Shown here in pieces: positions 1 to 12,418 of a stretch of DNA of 64,000 bases. The position numbers and the translations under genes are program-made. Positions within the stretch are counted from its first letter, which is position 1. The number at the start of each line of letters is the position of its first letter. Below the pieces are notes generated by a model. That model was given only the letters and a program-made list of their open reading frames with translations, had not been told where the DNA came from and did not search any database. The stretch lies in the NCBI RefSeq assembly GCF_051014685.1, contig NC_135051.1, positions 17,937,557-18,001,556 of the forward strand, given 5' to 3'. The stretch is from Ptiloglossa arizonensis. Taxonomy: Eukaryota > Arthropoda > Insecta > Hymenoptera > Colletidae.

Positions 1-129
1 TCGTCGCTCGCGATTCGTCTCTTCGTACCGAATTGAAAATAGAAAGTGAAATTTTTTCGTTGGATGCGTTCTCGAGTAAAGTTTCTCCCTTTTTTTGTAT
101 GCGAAGCATTGTTGCTCGTAAAGATTGAT

Positions 130-965
130 AGTTCTTCTGTAGAACTATAAAACAGTAGTTCTTCTCTAGAACTGTAGAACTCTAGTTGTTTTATAGAACT
201 CTAGAACTCTAGTTGTTTTATAGAACTCTAGAACTCTAGTTGTTTTATAGAACTCTAGAACTCTAGTTGTTTTATAGAACTCTAGAACTCTAGTTGTTTT
301 ATAGAACTCTAGAACTCTAGTTGTTTTATAGAACTCTAGAACTCTAGTTGTTTTATAGAACTCTAGAACTCTAGTTGTTTTATAGAACTCTAGAACTCTA
401 GTTCTTCTATAGAACTATAGAGCACTAGTTCTTCTATAGAACTATAGAACACCAGTTCCTCTATAGAACTATAGAACACTAGTTCTTGTAAAGAACTATA
501 GAACACTAGTTCTTGTAAAGAACTATAGAACACTAGTTCTTGTAAAGAACTATAGAACACTTGATCTTCTATAGAACTATAAAACACTTGATCTTCTATA
601 GAACTATAGAGCACTAGTTTTTCTATAGAACTATAGAACACTAGTTCTTCTATAGAACTATAGAACACTAGTTCTTCTCTAGAACTCTAGAACTCTAGTT
701 CCTCTATAGAATTCTTGAACTCTAGAACTTTGTTCTTCTCTAGAACTCTAGAACCCTAATTCTTCTATACAACTCTAGAATTCAAGTTCTTCTACAGAGC
801 TCTAGAATTCAAGTACTTCTATACAACTCTAGAATTCAAGTTCTTCTATACAACTCTAGAATTCAAGTTCTTCTATACAACTCTAGAAATCTCGTTCTTC
901 TATACAGCTCTAGAACTCTAGCTCTTCTACAGAAGTGTATAACTATAGTCTTACAGAACTCTAAA
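130..965. repeat. Minisatellite, 27-bp units with TCTAGAAC core
   Basis: From about 186 to 401 there are eight near-identical 27-bp units (TTGTTTTATAGAACTCTAG...). To about 670 the units are related (TATAGAACACTAGTTCTTC), then they become degenerate. The core is partly self-complementary. A 92-codon minus-strand frame (390-668) is a by-product of the 27-bp period. Confidence 0.95.
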
Positions 966-1565
966 ATTCTAGAAGTCTGGTTCTCTACTAGTGCATCAAC
1001 TACTACAATTACAATCATTTATTTTTTATGAAATATAAAATTAACTATCAGAGAGTGTAACTAACAAGTACCCAGTTTGTTAAGTCCTAACAGTAGTACC
1101 AGTAGAGGAAAAAAAAGATCAGCCCTAGGAGAAATTTCCAGTCGTTGGCCAAACCAAATAGTCAGCCTTCGTAAAACCCATGACTATGAAAAAATTAGTC
1201 AACACTGTTCACATTCTATTTACTCGTAGTACCCACGTTCCTCTTAATACACCGACGATCGAAGAAGTCGAAAGTCATCTTTCGTTTTTGAAACATCTTT
1301 CACTTTGAAAGTCATCCAATCTCGTGTATGCAAAATTTGAGAAAGCCATTATCTATATCGAGAAAAACCTTCATTGACACCACGCCTCTTCCTCTATCAT
1401 TCCAGACCCGACCTTAATCTAGTCCGTTTATCATCCCCAAAGAGAACAATAGGTTGCTCGACTCTTCGGGACACAATTGTTAAATACAAAAAAAAATGAT
1501 ACAAAATGGCCAAGATTAAAATATATTCTACATTAATTACATACAGTTGATCATAAAATGTCCAG
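966..1565. other. Unique AT-rich sequence, no gene seen
   Basis: No protein-like frame, terminal repeat or RNA signature was noticed. Confidence 0.5.
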
Positions 1566-1660
1566 TATAGCTAGTCCCACTATAGCTAATCCCACTATAG
1601 CTAATCCCACTATAGCTAGTCTCACTATAGCTAGTCCCACTATAGCTAGTCTCACTATAG
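1566..1660. repeat. 15-bp tandem repeat, about six copies
   Basis: The unit is AGCTAGTCCCACTAT with C/T and A/G variants. Because 15 is a multiple of three it extends a minus-strand frame (1551-1937) that ends in repeated A-I-V-G-L. I regard that frame as non-genic. Confidence 0.9.
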
Positions 1661-3056
1661 AACGATCGTAACCATCACCTTTGCAGGCACCCTGTGCAAC
1701 ATTAATTTCACGATCGTAGCTTCGAACCTTTTTCATACGTGAATTTTTTTCGTCGAGCACACTCACTCCTTTGGACTTTCCCTCATCGTTCGATTCCACG
1801 AAGGAACAAGTTAACGCGCAATTACGAACACGTTGCCTTCGCCCCGGCTGAAAATAAGCTATCCCAACAGAGATGACTTTCTCTGCGGCGGCTGAAAGGT
1901 TAGTATGATTCATGAACACGTTGCTTGCCATTTTCATTTAGCTTAACTCCAGACCTTCGGGAGAATTCAGTTCGTGCAAACTGTCTCGAAGCTTGTGCAA
2001 CCTTCGTGACGCTTCAAGGATCGATGTCGGGCTCGAAAGACTCGAGTTTCACGCAGGGTGGAGCAGCTGGAAATCTAACATCGTTGGTCGATACGAATAA
2101 ACAATTTCAAGCTTTCCAACGAAACGTGAACCGTACTGTTCTGTGACTGATAAATGAAATACAAATTACAGAGAAGACTCTACGAAACGTGTCCTTTCGA
2201 AAAATAGAAAATTATACATTTTGATTTTCCATTCTCGACACTGTGCATCAAATACCAATAAATATACACAGAACGCACAAACGTTTGTATATAATTATGA
2301 ATCGAATTTTATAATTCTTTCAGTCTTGAGAAATTCACTTTGACACTTGTGCGTTACTTTTTACGATGTTTCGATCGTTGAAAATATTATTTCGATAGTT
2401 TCCAATGACTTGATGGTATATATCAGGGAAAAACGTGGGTAATCCTCGACAATCGACGAAATCTACGTACAAAATTCGTGATCGTGGAACAATCGTGAAG
2501 AAGAATACACACGAGTCGTCCGAGGATAAGAAAACAAGCGCTGGTTGCAATTAAACCAACCATGTAACGTTTCCGTCGATCGTTACTGAGAAAAAGACGC
2601 CTAATCGCGATACCAGACGAGTATTCGATCGAGAGTGACATTTTCTACGACGATCTTCCACGTAGAACGATTCGTAAATGTACAGGGTGTTCGAAACGAT
2701 ATTCGTACAGTGGAGCTGCACGATGAGTATCGATTTATATCGTCATTTCGATCTTATCTGATTAGGGGCTCGGATAGCACGATTGTTTACGTTCCAACAC
2801 GATCTACGCGAATTGTGGAATGGTTAATCCTTTGAGATTGTACTGAGTTTATACTTAGATGTCGTGTTGGTTAATTTTCGTTGAATGAACAATATACATA
2901 TTGATATTAGGAAGGGGTAAAAATGTGTTAATTCTTTTCTAAACTTTGGACACACGTAACATAATAATTTTTTTGTATTTTATGTAGAAATTATATTTTA
3001 CAGTTCTACATCGTAAGCAGTTTTCAATATGAAGTCTTTGTTTGCGAGAACATGTG
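1661..3056. other. Unique sequence, no gene recognised
   Basis: Short overlapping frames on both strands have no domain features. TACAGGGTGTTCGAAACG at 2681-2698 resembles the outer bases of some insect transposons, but no partner end was found. Confidence 0.45.
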
Positions 3057-3350
3057 TAGCAAAAATTTTCCAAAATAGTAAATAACATATTTTTCCTCCA
3101 CCAAATTACTTTTTAATTGAAATATAAGTCCAACCGTAATTCTACTAATGTAAAATCGCGATGGATTGCGATAAAATATATTTTTATAGTCGATTTGTAA
3201 TTTGATGCACTTTTATGCAATAGGTAGTGATGCATGTACCATTTTTCGAAGAAAAATTCTTCAAAATAGTAAATAACATATTTTTCCCCCACCAAATTAT
3301 TTTTCAATTGAAATATAAGATCTGCTGTGATTCGATTAATTTTGAAAAAT
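3057..3350. repeat. Direct duplication with period of about 192 bp
   Basis: About 95 bases containing AAAATAGTAAATAACATA and ACCAAATTA.TTTT.AATTG occur at about 3061-3155 and again at about 3252-3350, with roughly ten differences. Confidence 0.8.
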
Positions 3351-4390
3351 AAACTGAAATACCTGAGATACTTATGCTCTGCAAGAAACTGCGCCGATAG
3401 CCCTTCAAGGGACATGGTGAGTCATTGGCCACTTTGTAATAGACAACGTAGTCGCGTAACTTCGACTCAAAGATGTGAATATTGTTCGGTTGGTAGTCTA
3501 TGATCTCCCACTCCGATTCTGGCATGATGATTTCGACAGATTCGATCGTTCTGCACTAGAGAAAGCACACGGTGGCGAACGAACGATTCATTTCGCAAAC
3601 AACGATTCATATTCTGCGCCACAGATCGAGACGAATCGTTAAACGTTCGTTTCCCGCCAATAAAAGCGAGCATGCGTCGCGTTTGAACATTCAGGCTGGC
3701 CACACACGAGAATTGATCCTTTTTGTTAATTGGCGAAGAAAATTAAAATACGAACGCGTACGATACGATAACGTTCGTATACACGATTTTTTTTTTATTT
3801 TTCCAAAGAGACAATCGTGAGTGCGTTCTAAAAATAAGAAACCATATTGGTACAGGTAGCATTTTTTACAATAATACTACCTTTTCTTTTGTACTTCGTT
3901 CATTAACAATTTTTTATCACTGTTATCTGACATTGACTAAGAACGAGGAAATGACGAATCATATGTAACAGAAATACAGGATTAAGGAGGTATTTTGGTA
4001 ATCCGGCTTCGAAGAATCGATTGTTTGTTAATATATATGTATATTTTTTCTCAAAGTGTACGACACACGTTGTTTCAACGTTCGTGTGCCACCAGCTTCA
4101 ACGTACGCGCTTGTTGGAAATTTAACGATCCCTCGACTTGAATTTTTAACGACGTCCACTTTCGATGCTTTCGAACGATAATTGTATCGTTACAATTTCG
4201 ACTATAGTTAGCGTCCGAGTTTTTAGATCGCTTGAAGTATGTATTTCTGGATGAATTTCTGGTGGTTAAAAATACAGTATTTCCAGCTTTCAAGTGACAA
4301 AACTATGACAACTAGAACAGAAAATAGAAAATTGATATACGTATATATAAAAGTATAAACAATTATTTACATTTTTCACGTTATATATCT
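3351..4390. other. Unique sequence, no gene recognised
   Basis: Overlapping 60-80 codon frames lie on both strands near 3467-3820 without protein-like features. Nothing else was noticed. Confidence 0.45.
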
Positions 4391-4600
4391 CTACGATAGT
4401 ATTACGAACAGATTGGCGAGGTTCTCCCAATGAAAATGAGCCCAAACACGACCCCGTTCGGACTACTTTAGTGTACACGTCATTCGATCATTTTCAAAAA
4501 ATCATCGATGGCGCGTAACTAAAGATCGTCCGAATATGGTCGTGTTTGTACTCATTTTACTCGGGAAAATCTCGCCAATTCGTCGATAACATTCTCGCGA
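4391..4600. mobile_element. Unclassified inverted-repeat MITE, copy 1
   Basis: The two halves form a long imperfect inverted repeat. The left arm contains ATTGGCGAGGTTCTCCC, then ATGAAAATGAG and CAAACACGACC. The right arm reversed contains ATTGGCGAGATTTTCCC and CAAACACGACC. Similarity extends outward to about 60 bases per arm. Related copies lie near 8.6 and 38.8 kb. There is no coding capacity, and no clear target duplication was identified. Confidence 0.75.
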
Positions 4601-5339
4601 AGAAACAACAAGTATGAAAATGTTTCGTTCCCAATTTATGCTATTTTTGATCCCCCTCGGGTGTCTCACCGGCGCTGGAAAAAAAATGTAAACGACAATG
4701 GGGATGATCAGGCTCCGCTTCGAGTGTTAAAAAAATGTCATTTGAAAGCGGAAATTAACGCATGACATAATTAGCGAGAATTGGTAACTACTGGCGCGCG
4801 CAAACGCGACTCGGTGCTCCTACGTCAATTCAGTACATTCACTTGTATCCCTTAATGTTTCACAAACGATGACTTCATTCTGGTTCTTTAGCAACGCTGA
4901 CTCGATTACAAAACCTCACGACGGCTCGATTTTCGAAGGTCGCAATTTGTCATATCTCCTCCCTCCCCCTTACCCAAGAAACGACATCCTGATCGATATA
5001 TCGAATTAATAAACCAGTCGCGAATCTCGAGCGAATTAGACGACCAACTTCGAGTACGACGTTGTCTTCCGAGTGATTTGTCAGATCGGTTGTTTTTTTG
5101 CACAAGGATGACACGACTGGTTCGCAAACCCGTTCCTACGAATCGATTTCGCACAACGGTTCGGTTGTCACTGCTGTACAGGTTGGCAGCTCGAAATCGA
5201 TCAAGACGTAACACCAAAGTCTTGCAACGCGTTGGTTACACTTTATGAGGCCAATGAACATGTTTCAACTCTTTGGAATATTTATGACGCAACACGGTAC
5301 ACTTCTAAATATTTACTTTCGAACTCGACATTTCTTTTG
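4601..5339. other. Unique sequence, no gene recognised
   Basis: A 103-codon minus-strand frame (4906-5217) is Arg/Ser-rich and of random character. No repeats or transposon ends were seen. Confidence 0.45.
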
Positions 5340-5930
5340 GTAGTTTCTCTCGCCGAGCGTGCAAGCGGAAGATTCTTTTTACCTATTAATGTAGAAACAA
5401 GTATTAAACCTGTCGTATTCAAATTTCTTACACGTATTCGTGCACAATCTAAGTACACGTACAAATTTTTTCAAGTACTAACGATTGTTTATCCCGGAGT
5501 TATACAATACTTCAACTTTCTAGGTTTATCGATACAGAAAAAGTTTCTGTACTATTTAGCCTTTTTTTAATTATTTAATATCGAAGAAAGTATTGCAACT
5601 ATTGATTTCAAATTTTGTGTAAACACTTGTACATACTTCACGTACGTGTACAAATTTTTTCGAGTTCTCACGATTGTTTCTCCATGGTTGTATAATATTG
5701 TAACTTTCCAGGTCCATTATTGCAAAGAAGAACGTACTTACACCGTTTGGATTTTCTTTGTCTATTAATGCGGACGAAGGTACTGGAACTATGAATTTCA
5801 AATCTTGTGTACGTATTTGTGCACGATTCAAGAATACGCAGAAATTTTGTCAAGCGTTCGCGACTGTTTGTTCTCGAGTTATATAATGTTGTGCGAAAGT
5901 CTTGTTCACCGTGGAAACAATTTCGAGCGA
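5340..5930. repeat. Three diverged tandem copies of a unit of about 190 bp
   Basis: Matching landmarks recur: ACAAATTTTTTCAAG near 5460, ACAAATTTTTTCGAG near 5649 and AGAAATTTTGTCAAG near 5840. Each is followed by an ACGATTGTTT-like stretch and a TATAATRTTG stretch. Frames of 60-112 codons here follow the repeat and look non-genic. Confidence 0.75.
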
Positions 5931-7124
5931 CGAGGTAACTTGTCTTACCCGGTTACCAAGTTAACCCAGAAAGTGAAACGTTATCAGTGTATCAGGAGAT
6001 TGAGTTCTGCTCGAAATCCTGGCCGAGGACAAAGAAAACCGGATTCGGGGACGTTCTTGCACCGACTGGCCTTGCTCCTTCCGCGAACGAGTTCTTAAGG
6101 ATATCTGTGGCCCATGGTTCGCGTCCTTCCTCGTACTTTGAACCAATCTCTGTCAAACTAATTTGTTATTGTTACAAATCCTTCGTAGCGTGTCTCTATT
6201 TATCAACACTCGTTTCGAGGAATTGCGTGCTTGTTACATTCGTAAATTGTGCCCTCGAGAGTCACCAAAAGTGTTCTACACTGAACTAAAATGATTCTTT
6301 TGACTTACATTTCACACATACACTAATCTATATTTATTTCTATTTCGAATCACGTTTCACGGGACGATAACATCAAATTCAATCAAGATTCCATTCGTAA
6401 TATTCTGAGCTTTATACAAAATAAATATACCAACCCACAGTATGTAAATTTACTTCTTTTTTTTTTTTTGAATAATATAATTCATTGTTCACCGATGTAT
6501 AATTATTGTATAGTATATAATATTATATTGCAAAACTCCCAGTTTGTTACAGTTGTACCATGTATTATATGCTCGAAATATTTCTAAGTTTACGAGCGGT
6601 GTAATAAAAAAAAAAGTAAAATAAAATAAGGCAAAATATGCATGTATTTATATTCTTTACTCGTTTCGGTGTTTCTGGTATTATGGTTGTACGTATCGGG
6701 AAAAATTCAGCACCGTGTAATTCGATCGTGTGATCCCGAGAAACGTAATCTCAAGGAACCGGTACCGAGTTATCGAAAATCGAAATCGAGATTAAAATTA
6801 CGAGACGACGCACGGGCACACTCCCTCGGAATGAGAAACGACATGGCAATGACTTTCTTGTTGCAAACGGTTCTCTCGTGTCGTGTGGGTCAGCCTTGGG
6901 CCCGGCATTGACTCGCTCTTAGGATGCTACGTGAGTTCCAACCGCGTAAGCAAATAAGTAGGAAAACGGACAAAATGGCACAATTGAGTATATTTATGCG
7001 AAGGATGCCTCGATGTAAGTAATTCAGTTTGTAAATTAATTCTGCGTCGTTCACAGAGCACAGGTACCTCTCGAGGTCTTTGATTTTTAATTGTCGCATA
7101 CTCGAATCGAGGTATTAAAAAATC
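5931..7124. other. Unique sequence, no gene recognised
   Basis: The frame at 6642-6911 starts with a hydrophobic run that mimics a signal sequence (YLYSLLVSVFLVLWLYVSG) but continues into random basic sequence. A short first exon is possible, but I give it little weight. Confidence 0.4.
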
Positions 7125-7545
7125 GAATCGATTTCTCGACCGTGTTCGAGAAAATTGAAAATTAAATTATCAATTGTATTGCATATTAAAAATTTAAATC
7201 GATCTTTTGAATCGATGGATTTTCAATCGAAACTAAGAAAATTAAATTATCAATTGTATCAGATATTGAAAAATTAAATCGATTTCTTGATCAAGTTCGA
7301 AGAAACTGAAAATTAAATTATCAATTGCATTACACGTTAAAAAATTAAATAGAATGTTTGACCAAGTTCGAAGAAACTGAAAATTAAATTATCAATTGCA
7401 TTACACGTTAAAAAATTAAATCGATTTCTCGACCGAGTTCGAGAAAATAGAAAATTAAATTATCAATTCAACGCATTAAAAAATTAAATAGAATGTTTGA
7501 CCAAGTTCGAAGAAATTGAAAATGAAATTATCAATTCTATTGCAT
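7125..7545. repeat. Tandem repeat of about 71 bp, six copies
   Basis: AATTAAATTATCAATTG recurs with its core at 7166, 7246, 7317, 7388 and 7459 and once more near 7527. It alternates with CGATTTCTYGACC.AGTTCGA sequence. The middle copies are exactly 71 bp apart and nearly identical. Confidence 0.9.
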
Positions 7546-8561
7546 GGTACGATATATATGAACGATCTATAGCCGTGTCCCTTCGCGGTGAATATTTATA
7601 CGGATTAACAACGGAAACGTTTCTTAATCCCGTTTTAAAATTCCGTGGTAACAGTATACGTTATCATGTATCCGAGCTGACTCGACTGTTCTTGTTTCTT
7701 CTATTGCCGAACTACTGCGTCGCGCTAGAGACCCAAAGGAAAAATTTACACCGCTCTATAAGGCACGTATTGCACGCAAAAGCGAAACGATGTATTAGCA
7801 CGACTACGTGAGTCGTATTTGTCTTCCAGGAATTAAATTCGTGCTATTTCCTCGGATCCGGTGCAAACTCATGTACCGTAATATTTGACAAATAAGAAAA
7901 AAATTCTTTCGTGTCTACTTCGCTACGATTTAACTCTGTCCCCATTTCTTGTAATATTTAATTATTTTTTTTCCTCGTTCGAATCGTATTTTCCCTCCAA
8001 ATTGTCTTGAAACGAGGTTAGGTCTTGGAACCTAATTTATTCTCTTTAAAAAAAAAAATATTCACGATATTTTATATCTCCGCGAATTAATATTTTATCT
8101 TGTTACGGATAACAAAGTTGTTAGATAAGATGATAAAATAAAATGAAAACGAAGTCAGTTGTCTATCTACGATACTGTATCAGGAGTATCTTCTATTACG
8201 CAATAATTCGCGTTATTACGGCGAGGTACGGAAATAGTTTTTAATACAATGCTCCATCCGTTTTGCTGCACTAACATCTAACGATCGCACTAACAGGTGT
8301 TCCTAGAAAGTTGTTATACATGGAAAAGAATAATTTCCAAGATTTCTTGGTTCTATCTGCACTTGACCGTAAAGTCGCTGAGTTAGGTTAGGTGTACAGC
8401 AACGTGGAGTAGTATTTTCAAAATTTTCTCCAATAAAAAAATCTCAGAATTGTTAACTTACTCGCGAAAGGAGCCTAGTCGAATACAGTCAAGTGCACGC
8501 ATAAAAAAAAACCTAAAAGTTACTTTTCATACAAAAAAAAAACTATTCAAAAAATTTCGTT
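7546..8561. other. AT-rich unique sequence, no gene recognised
   Basis: Only short frames are present. TTAGGTTAGG near 8384 is two copies of the insect telomere unit, too few to mean anything. Several A-tracts lie near 8050 and 8500. Confidence 0.5.
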
Positions 8562-8779
8562 ACATCCTCGCAGCAGTACGATCGTCGAATCGGTAATATT
8601 CTCCCCATGAAAACGAGTCCAAACACGCCCCAATTCGGACCACATTCGATCACCCGCCACAAAAATCATTTTCCAAAATTTCTCGACCATCGAAAATCAA
8701 AAATGCTCCGAAATGTATCGTGTTTGTACTCATTCTCCTCGGGGGAACCTCGCCAATCGAATAACAACACTCTCGCGTA
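8562..8779. mobile_element. Unclassified inverted-repeat MITE, copy 2
   Basis: It belongs to the same family as the 4.4-kb copy. The left arm has ATCGGTAATATTCTCCCC then CCAAACACGCCC. The right arm has CGTGTTTGTACTCAT, then CTCGCCAAT and CTCTCGCG. Arms are about 60 bp around a short divergent centre. The outer CTCTCGCG resembles the outer edge of copy 1, which supports the extended boundaries. Confidence 0.75.
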
Positions 8780-8910
8780 GATTCGATAACAAACCTACAA
8801 GAGAAAAAAAAAAAAAAGAAAAAAAAACACCAACGCCTACGTTCCTCAGTTACTTTCCATAAAAAAATCGCACGTTCTCTCGCATAAATCTACACTACGA
8901 TTACACGCTA

Positions 8911-9025
8911 CGTTCGAAAGATCATTCGGGAAGATAGTCGCGCAAAATTGGACGTTCGAAAGATCGTCGGAGAGATCATCGTGCAAAATTAAGCGTTACG
9001 TTCGAAAGATCACCGAAAAGGAAAG
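8911..9025. repeat. Short tandem repeat, units of 42-46 bp, 2.5 copies
   Basis: CGTTCGAAAGATC begins at 8911, 8953 and 8999, each followed by a GTCGYGCAAAATT-like tail in the first two copies. Confidence 0.75.
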
Positions 9026-10379
9026 GTCACCGTCCAATATATCCAGAAATACCTGGATATTTACAATAACCACTACGAACGACTTTCGCGAAATCTCGAA
9101 ACGGTCCCCCGTTTCACGAGATTCCAAGAAATCGATCACCGATTCTCGGTTACCAGTATCCAGGGGGGGCCCACTTCATGAAACGAAAGAACTACTCTCG
9201 TCGTTCGTTTCGACACTCGTCGTCTCGCGGTTCGAACGAAACCTGTCAGTTGTATCACTACCGAGTGCGGATGACGCGTTCGCGCGCAGCCTCGACGTTT
9301 TCAAGGTAACGCGGACACTGCTGTAATTACTGTTAGCGTCCACACGCTCGCGCAACGCGAGAGACGCGTTCGCGGTGTTTTCTTCTCGTTTTCTATCCGT
9401 TGCACTTTCGTTCGCGATCGTCGCGACCACTCGCGGATCGACGAGGTACGGTCACCTCTCGTCGACGGAAAAAACGCGTCGCGGAGACGTGGTCGTCGTC
9501 GATTCACTCCGTCGAACGATGCGCCACGACTACTCGCGCGAGCACCACCATGGCTGACGGACGACGATCATTGCTACCATGTCGACGTCGCGTCATCGTG
9601 TTGGCGCGATTATTTAATTTCAATGCACGTGGTTTATCGAGGCAGCGTGCTACAACTGGGCTTATCTCCCGCCGCCAGAATTCTTTGAATTAATTGCTCG
9701 CTTGGACGACGCACGCGCGCTACGAACGTGTCACCTCATAGATCGGTAGAGTTTACTTGGAAACGACTCGCGATCGAAGCTGGTGTACGTACAACCGACG
9801 CGACTCGGATAACTGGCGCTTCGACGACCGGTTGAACGACGAACAAACAGTGGTATCGATATCGAACCAGGAATCCAGATAAGCTCGATTTTTGAGAATT
9901 TAGCGTAGATAAATCGAGCAACGGATTGAAAGCTAGTTTTTCTTGCACGAGGTTGTGATAGAATGTTTTCGAGGTGGGTAATTTTGTTTTATTCGAGGAA
10001 AGTAGAGGGGGATTTTTTTTTTTTTTTTTTTAAGGATGTTGCTTTGATGTAATAGGTTGTGAAGATGGACGTTGGAACTACAGACGGTGAATTTATGTGT
10101 ATAAATAATAATTTATGTGTATTAATAATAATAAGTTTGTGTTTACACCGGATGGTATACATTACCGATCGAGAGTTTGAATGTCTATCTTTGAACTGCT
10201 GTAACATCGTGGAAAATGATTGTACGGTAATGTTCATGGGGTCGTTTTAAAGGTCGAATCTTCTACTTTCACGTTTCTGTGTGAAATTCTCCTGAAAATC
10301 ATGTTACACCAAAATACGGTTGAAAAAGTAACGATGGTTTCTAGACAAAATTTAGAAACTTCAATTAAGAAATTTTCGT
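9026..10379. other. CpG-rich islet (9170-9760) and flanking sequence
   Basis: CpG density rises sharply at 9170-9760, and overlapping 60-97 codon frames occur on both strands, as expected by chance in stop-poor DNA. It could be a promoter or an exon of an unrecognised gene. A T-tract lies at about 10015-10031. Confidence 0.35.
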
Positions 10380-10560
10380 CCCGTTTAAAATTACCGTGAA
10401 TTTGAAGATCGAAGTCTCCCCTTTACAACGGTCCCTTAGAAGTTGTTATATGATTTTTTTCTACCGTGTTGTTCTTTTTGAATCAAATAGTGTTGTACTT
10501 TGAATTTGAAGATTGATAATGTTTCGGTCAAGTGTCCTCAAACTTTTGAGCGGTGCTGTA
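10380..10560. mobile_element. Probable Tc1-like transposon end (fragment)
   Basis: The last 35 bases, read on the minus strand, start TACAGCACCGCTCAAAAGTT and continue GAGGACACTTGACC. This resembles Tc1-family inverted repeats, which often start CAGT/CAGC and contain CTCAAAAGTTTGAGGACA-like sequence. An internal direct repeat, TGAATTTGAAGAT, occurs at 10397 and 10501, as in long-repeat Tc1/Bari types. The opposite end and any transposase were not found. Confidence 0.4.
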
Positions 10561-10734
10561 GGTGTGTCTTTGAAATTAACTAATATGAAGGGAAAATTAA
10601 TTTGTAAATATAAGTAGCTTTATATTTCAATAATAATTATCACCAAGTATCTCGGTGAAAATATTGTTAATAACAGAGCGAGTCTAGCCAACGTCAACGG
10701 TTCTGTATAATTTTTCTTTATTTTTATTTACCAA

Positions 10735-10870
10735 AGAGTATGTAACTAGTAAATAAATAAATATTCCGATTTTTAGAAAAAGTACATAACAAGTAAATAA
10801 ATAAATATTCCAATTTCCAAGAAAAATACATAACCATTGAATAAATAAATATTCCGATTTCTAGAATAAA
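10735..10870. repeat. AT-rich repeat of about 55 bp, three copies
   Basis: AGTAAATAAATAAATATTCC (with small changes) recurs three times, followed by YGATTTYTAGAA and ARTACATAAC. Confidence 0.85.
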
Positions 10871-12002
10871 GTAGACCAAATTAAATTGGCGATCAAGAGT
10901 CGCCTTTCGAGCTCAAAGGGTTAATAATTTCCAGTGCAATGATGTTCCTCGATCGTCACGAGTTCCCACGATGAAACACGAAGTTTAAAACCGACCGGTT
11001 GAGAAGCAGAGACACTTTTAATATTCGCCCAACACAACGAGACCCCCCCTCCCCCCCCCCCAATTAATTTCCCCGAGTTAATTGCCCCGGTTCCCGACGG
11101 GCAGCGCCATCTCTACCACCACGTGCACGTGCGCAATCAATTAAAATTTTAATCAGCGCGCAAGACGCGGGATTTTCGAATCTCACGGTCGAGCAACGAC
11201 CGCCAAGAGTCGAGAACAAGTTTACAAAATTTTATAAACTTGTAAACTCTTTTTTTCAACACTCAGTGAAAACAAGACACTCATTGTCTGGTTATTTATT
11301 TATTTGTTTTACAGTTTAAGTCCCTCTGTACACAAATAATGGAAACAAAAATATAAAAAAAATATATATATAAATTGTAAAATAAATAAATAAACAGACG
11401 ATCACCAGAAGTCGAAAACAAGTTTACAAAATTATGTACAAGTGTATATATATATTTCTTATATTTTTGTTTCCACGTATTGTTCGTATGCAATGGAATT
11501 GAAACCATAAAATAAATAAGTATCGCCTGGGGGAGGTCTGCAATGCGACACCACGGCTCACGAAGTGTATTCGATAGAATCCTGTGAGCACCACTCGATA
11601 ATCGACGACTAATCGAACAACAGGAAAGTCGATACGCGGACATCAGACTTTCGAGAGTCTATCTCGAGAAAGAACCGACAAAGAACCGAGCTGGACTTAT
11701 GGTGATCGCGAGGCAGGAATTTATAAACCGCGACAGACGTTCGTTAACCCGTTCGCTGTTTAATAAAGCGACGGATTGTGTTCAGGACAATATCTCTTTA
11801 TGAAGTGGAGACCACTTGTAGGGCCGTGTGGATTTCTCGATGAGTCATTCACCCCTCCCGGACCGATGTGACCGGCCATGATCGGTTTTCGTGAAAATTT
11901 GAACGAGGTTCCACGAGGTCTACACGAACGAGATACTTGTTTTTAGGTAGACTTTTTAAGTATGCAATTGTTATAGTGGAATATTACCTTATTTTATGAT
12001 GT
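10871..12002. other. Mixed unique sequence with C-tract and a partial duplication
   Basis: A C-rich run lies at 11044-11061. AACAAGTTTACAAAATT occurs near 11215 and again near 11412, marking a diverged duplication of about 195 bp with a partly palindromic ACAAGTTTA...TAAACTTGT first copy. No gene was recognised. Confidence 0.45.
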
Positions 12003-12235
12003 ATTATTATAGCGTAATTATTTAACGAACTTTATAGTATATAGTGTAATTATTTAACGAATTTCATAGTATATAGTGTAATTATTTAACGAATTTCATA
12101 GTATATAGTGTAATTATTTTACGAACTTCATAGTATATAGTTTATATTATTTTACGAACTTCATAGTATATAGTTTATATTATTTTACGAACTTCATAGT
12201 ATATAGTTTATATTATAAAGTATGGTTGTAGGTGG
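12003..12235. repeat. AT-rich 32-bp tandem repeat
   Basis: GTAATTATTTAACGAA begins at 12014, 12046, 12078 and 12110, exactly 32 bp apart. Further copies change to TTATATTATTTTACGAAC. Imperfect inverted AT-rich sequence follows to about 12345. Confidence 0.9.
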
Positions 12236-12418
12236 ATAATTTATAAGTAAATATAAACTTCATATTGTAAAATGGTACTACAATACAAACTTCGTATTAT
12301 AAAGTATTATTACAATACAAACTTTACATTGTAAATTATTTATTATATTGTTTTTTTTTTTTTTAATATCTCGAAATATTTAAACAATTATGTAAGTTCC
12401 TACATACCTTACCACATC

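Noticed and set aside
6642..6911. Short frame with signal-peptide-like start
   Set aside because: The hydrophobic run is followed by random basic sequence, with no splice sites or conserved motif seen.
8384..8395. TTAGGTTAGG telomere-like word
   Set aside because: Only two units, expected by chance in AT-rich DNA.
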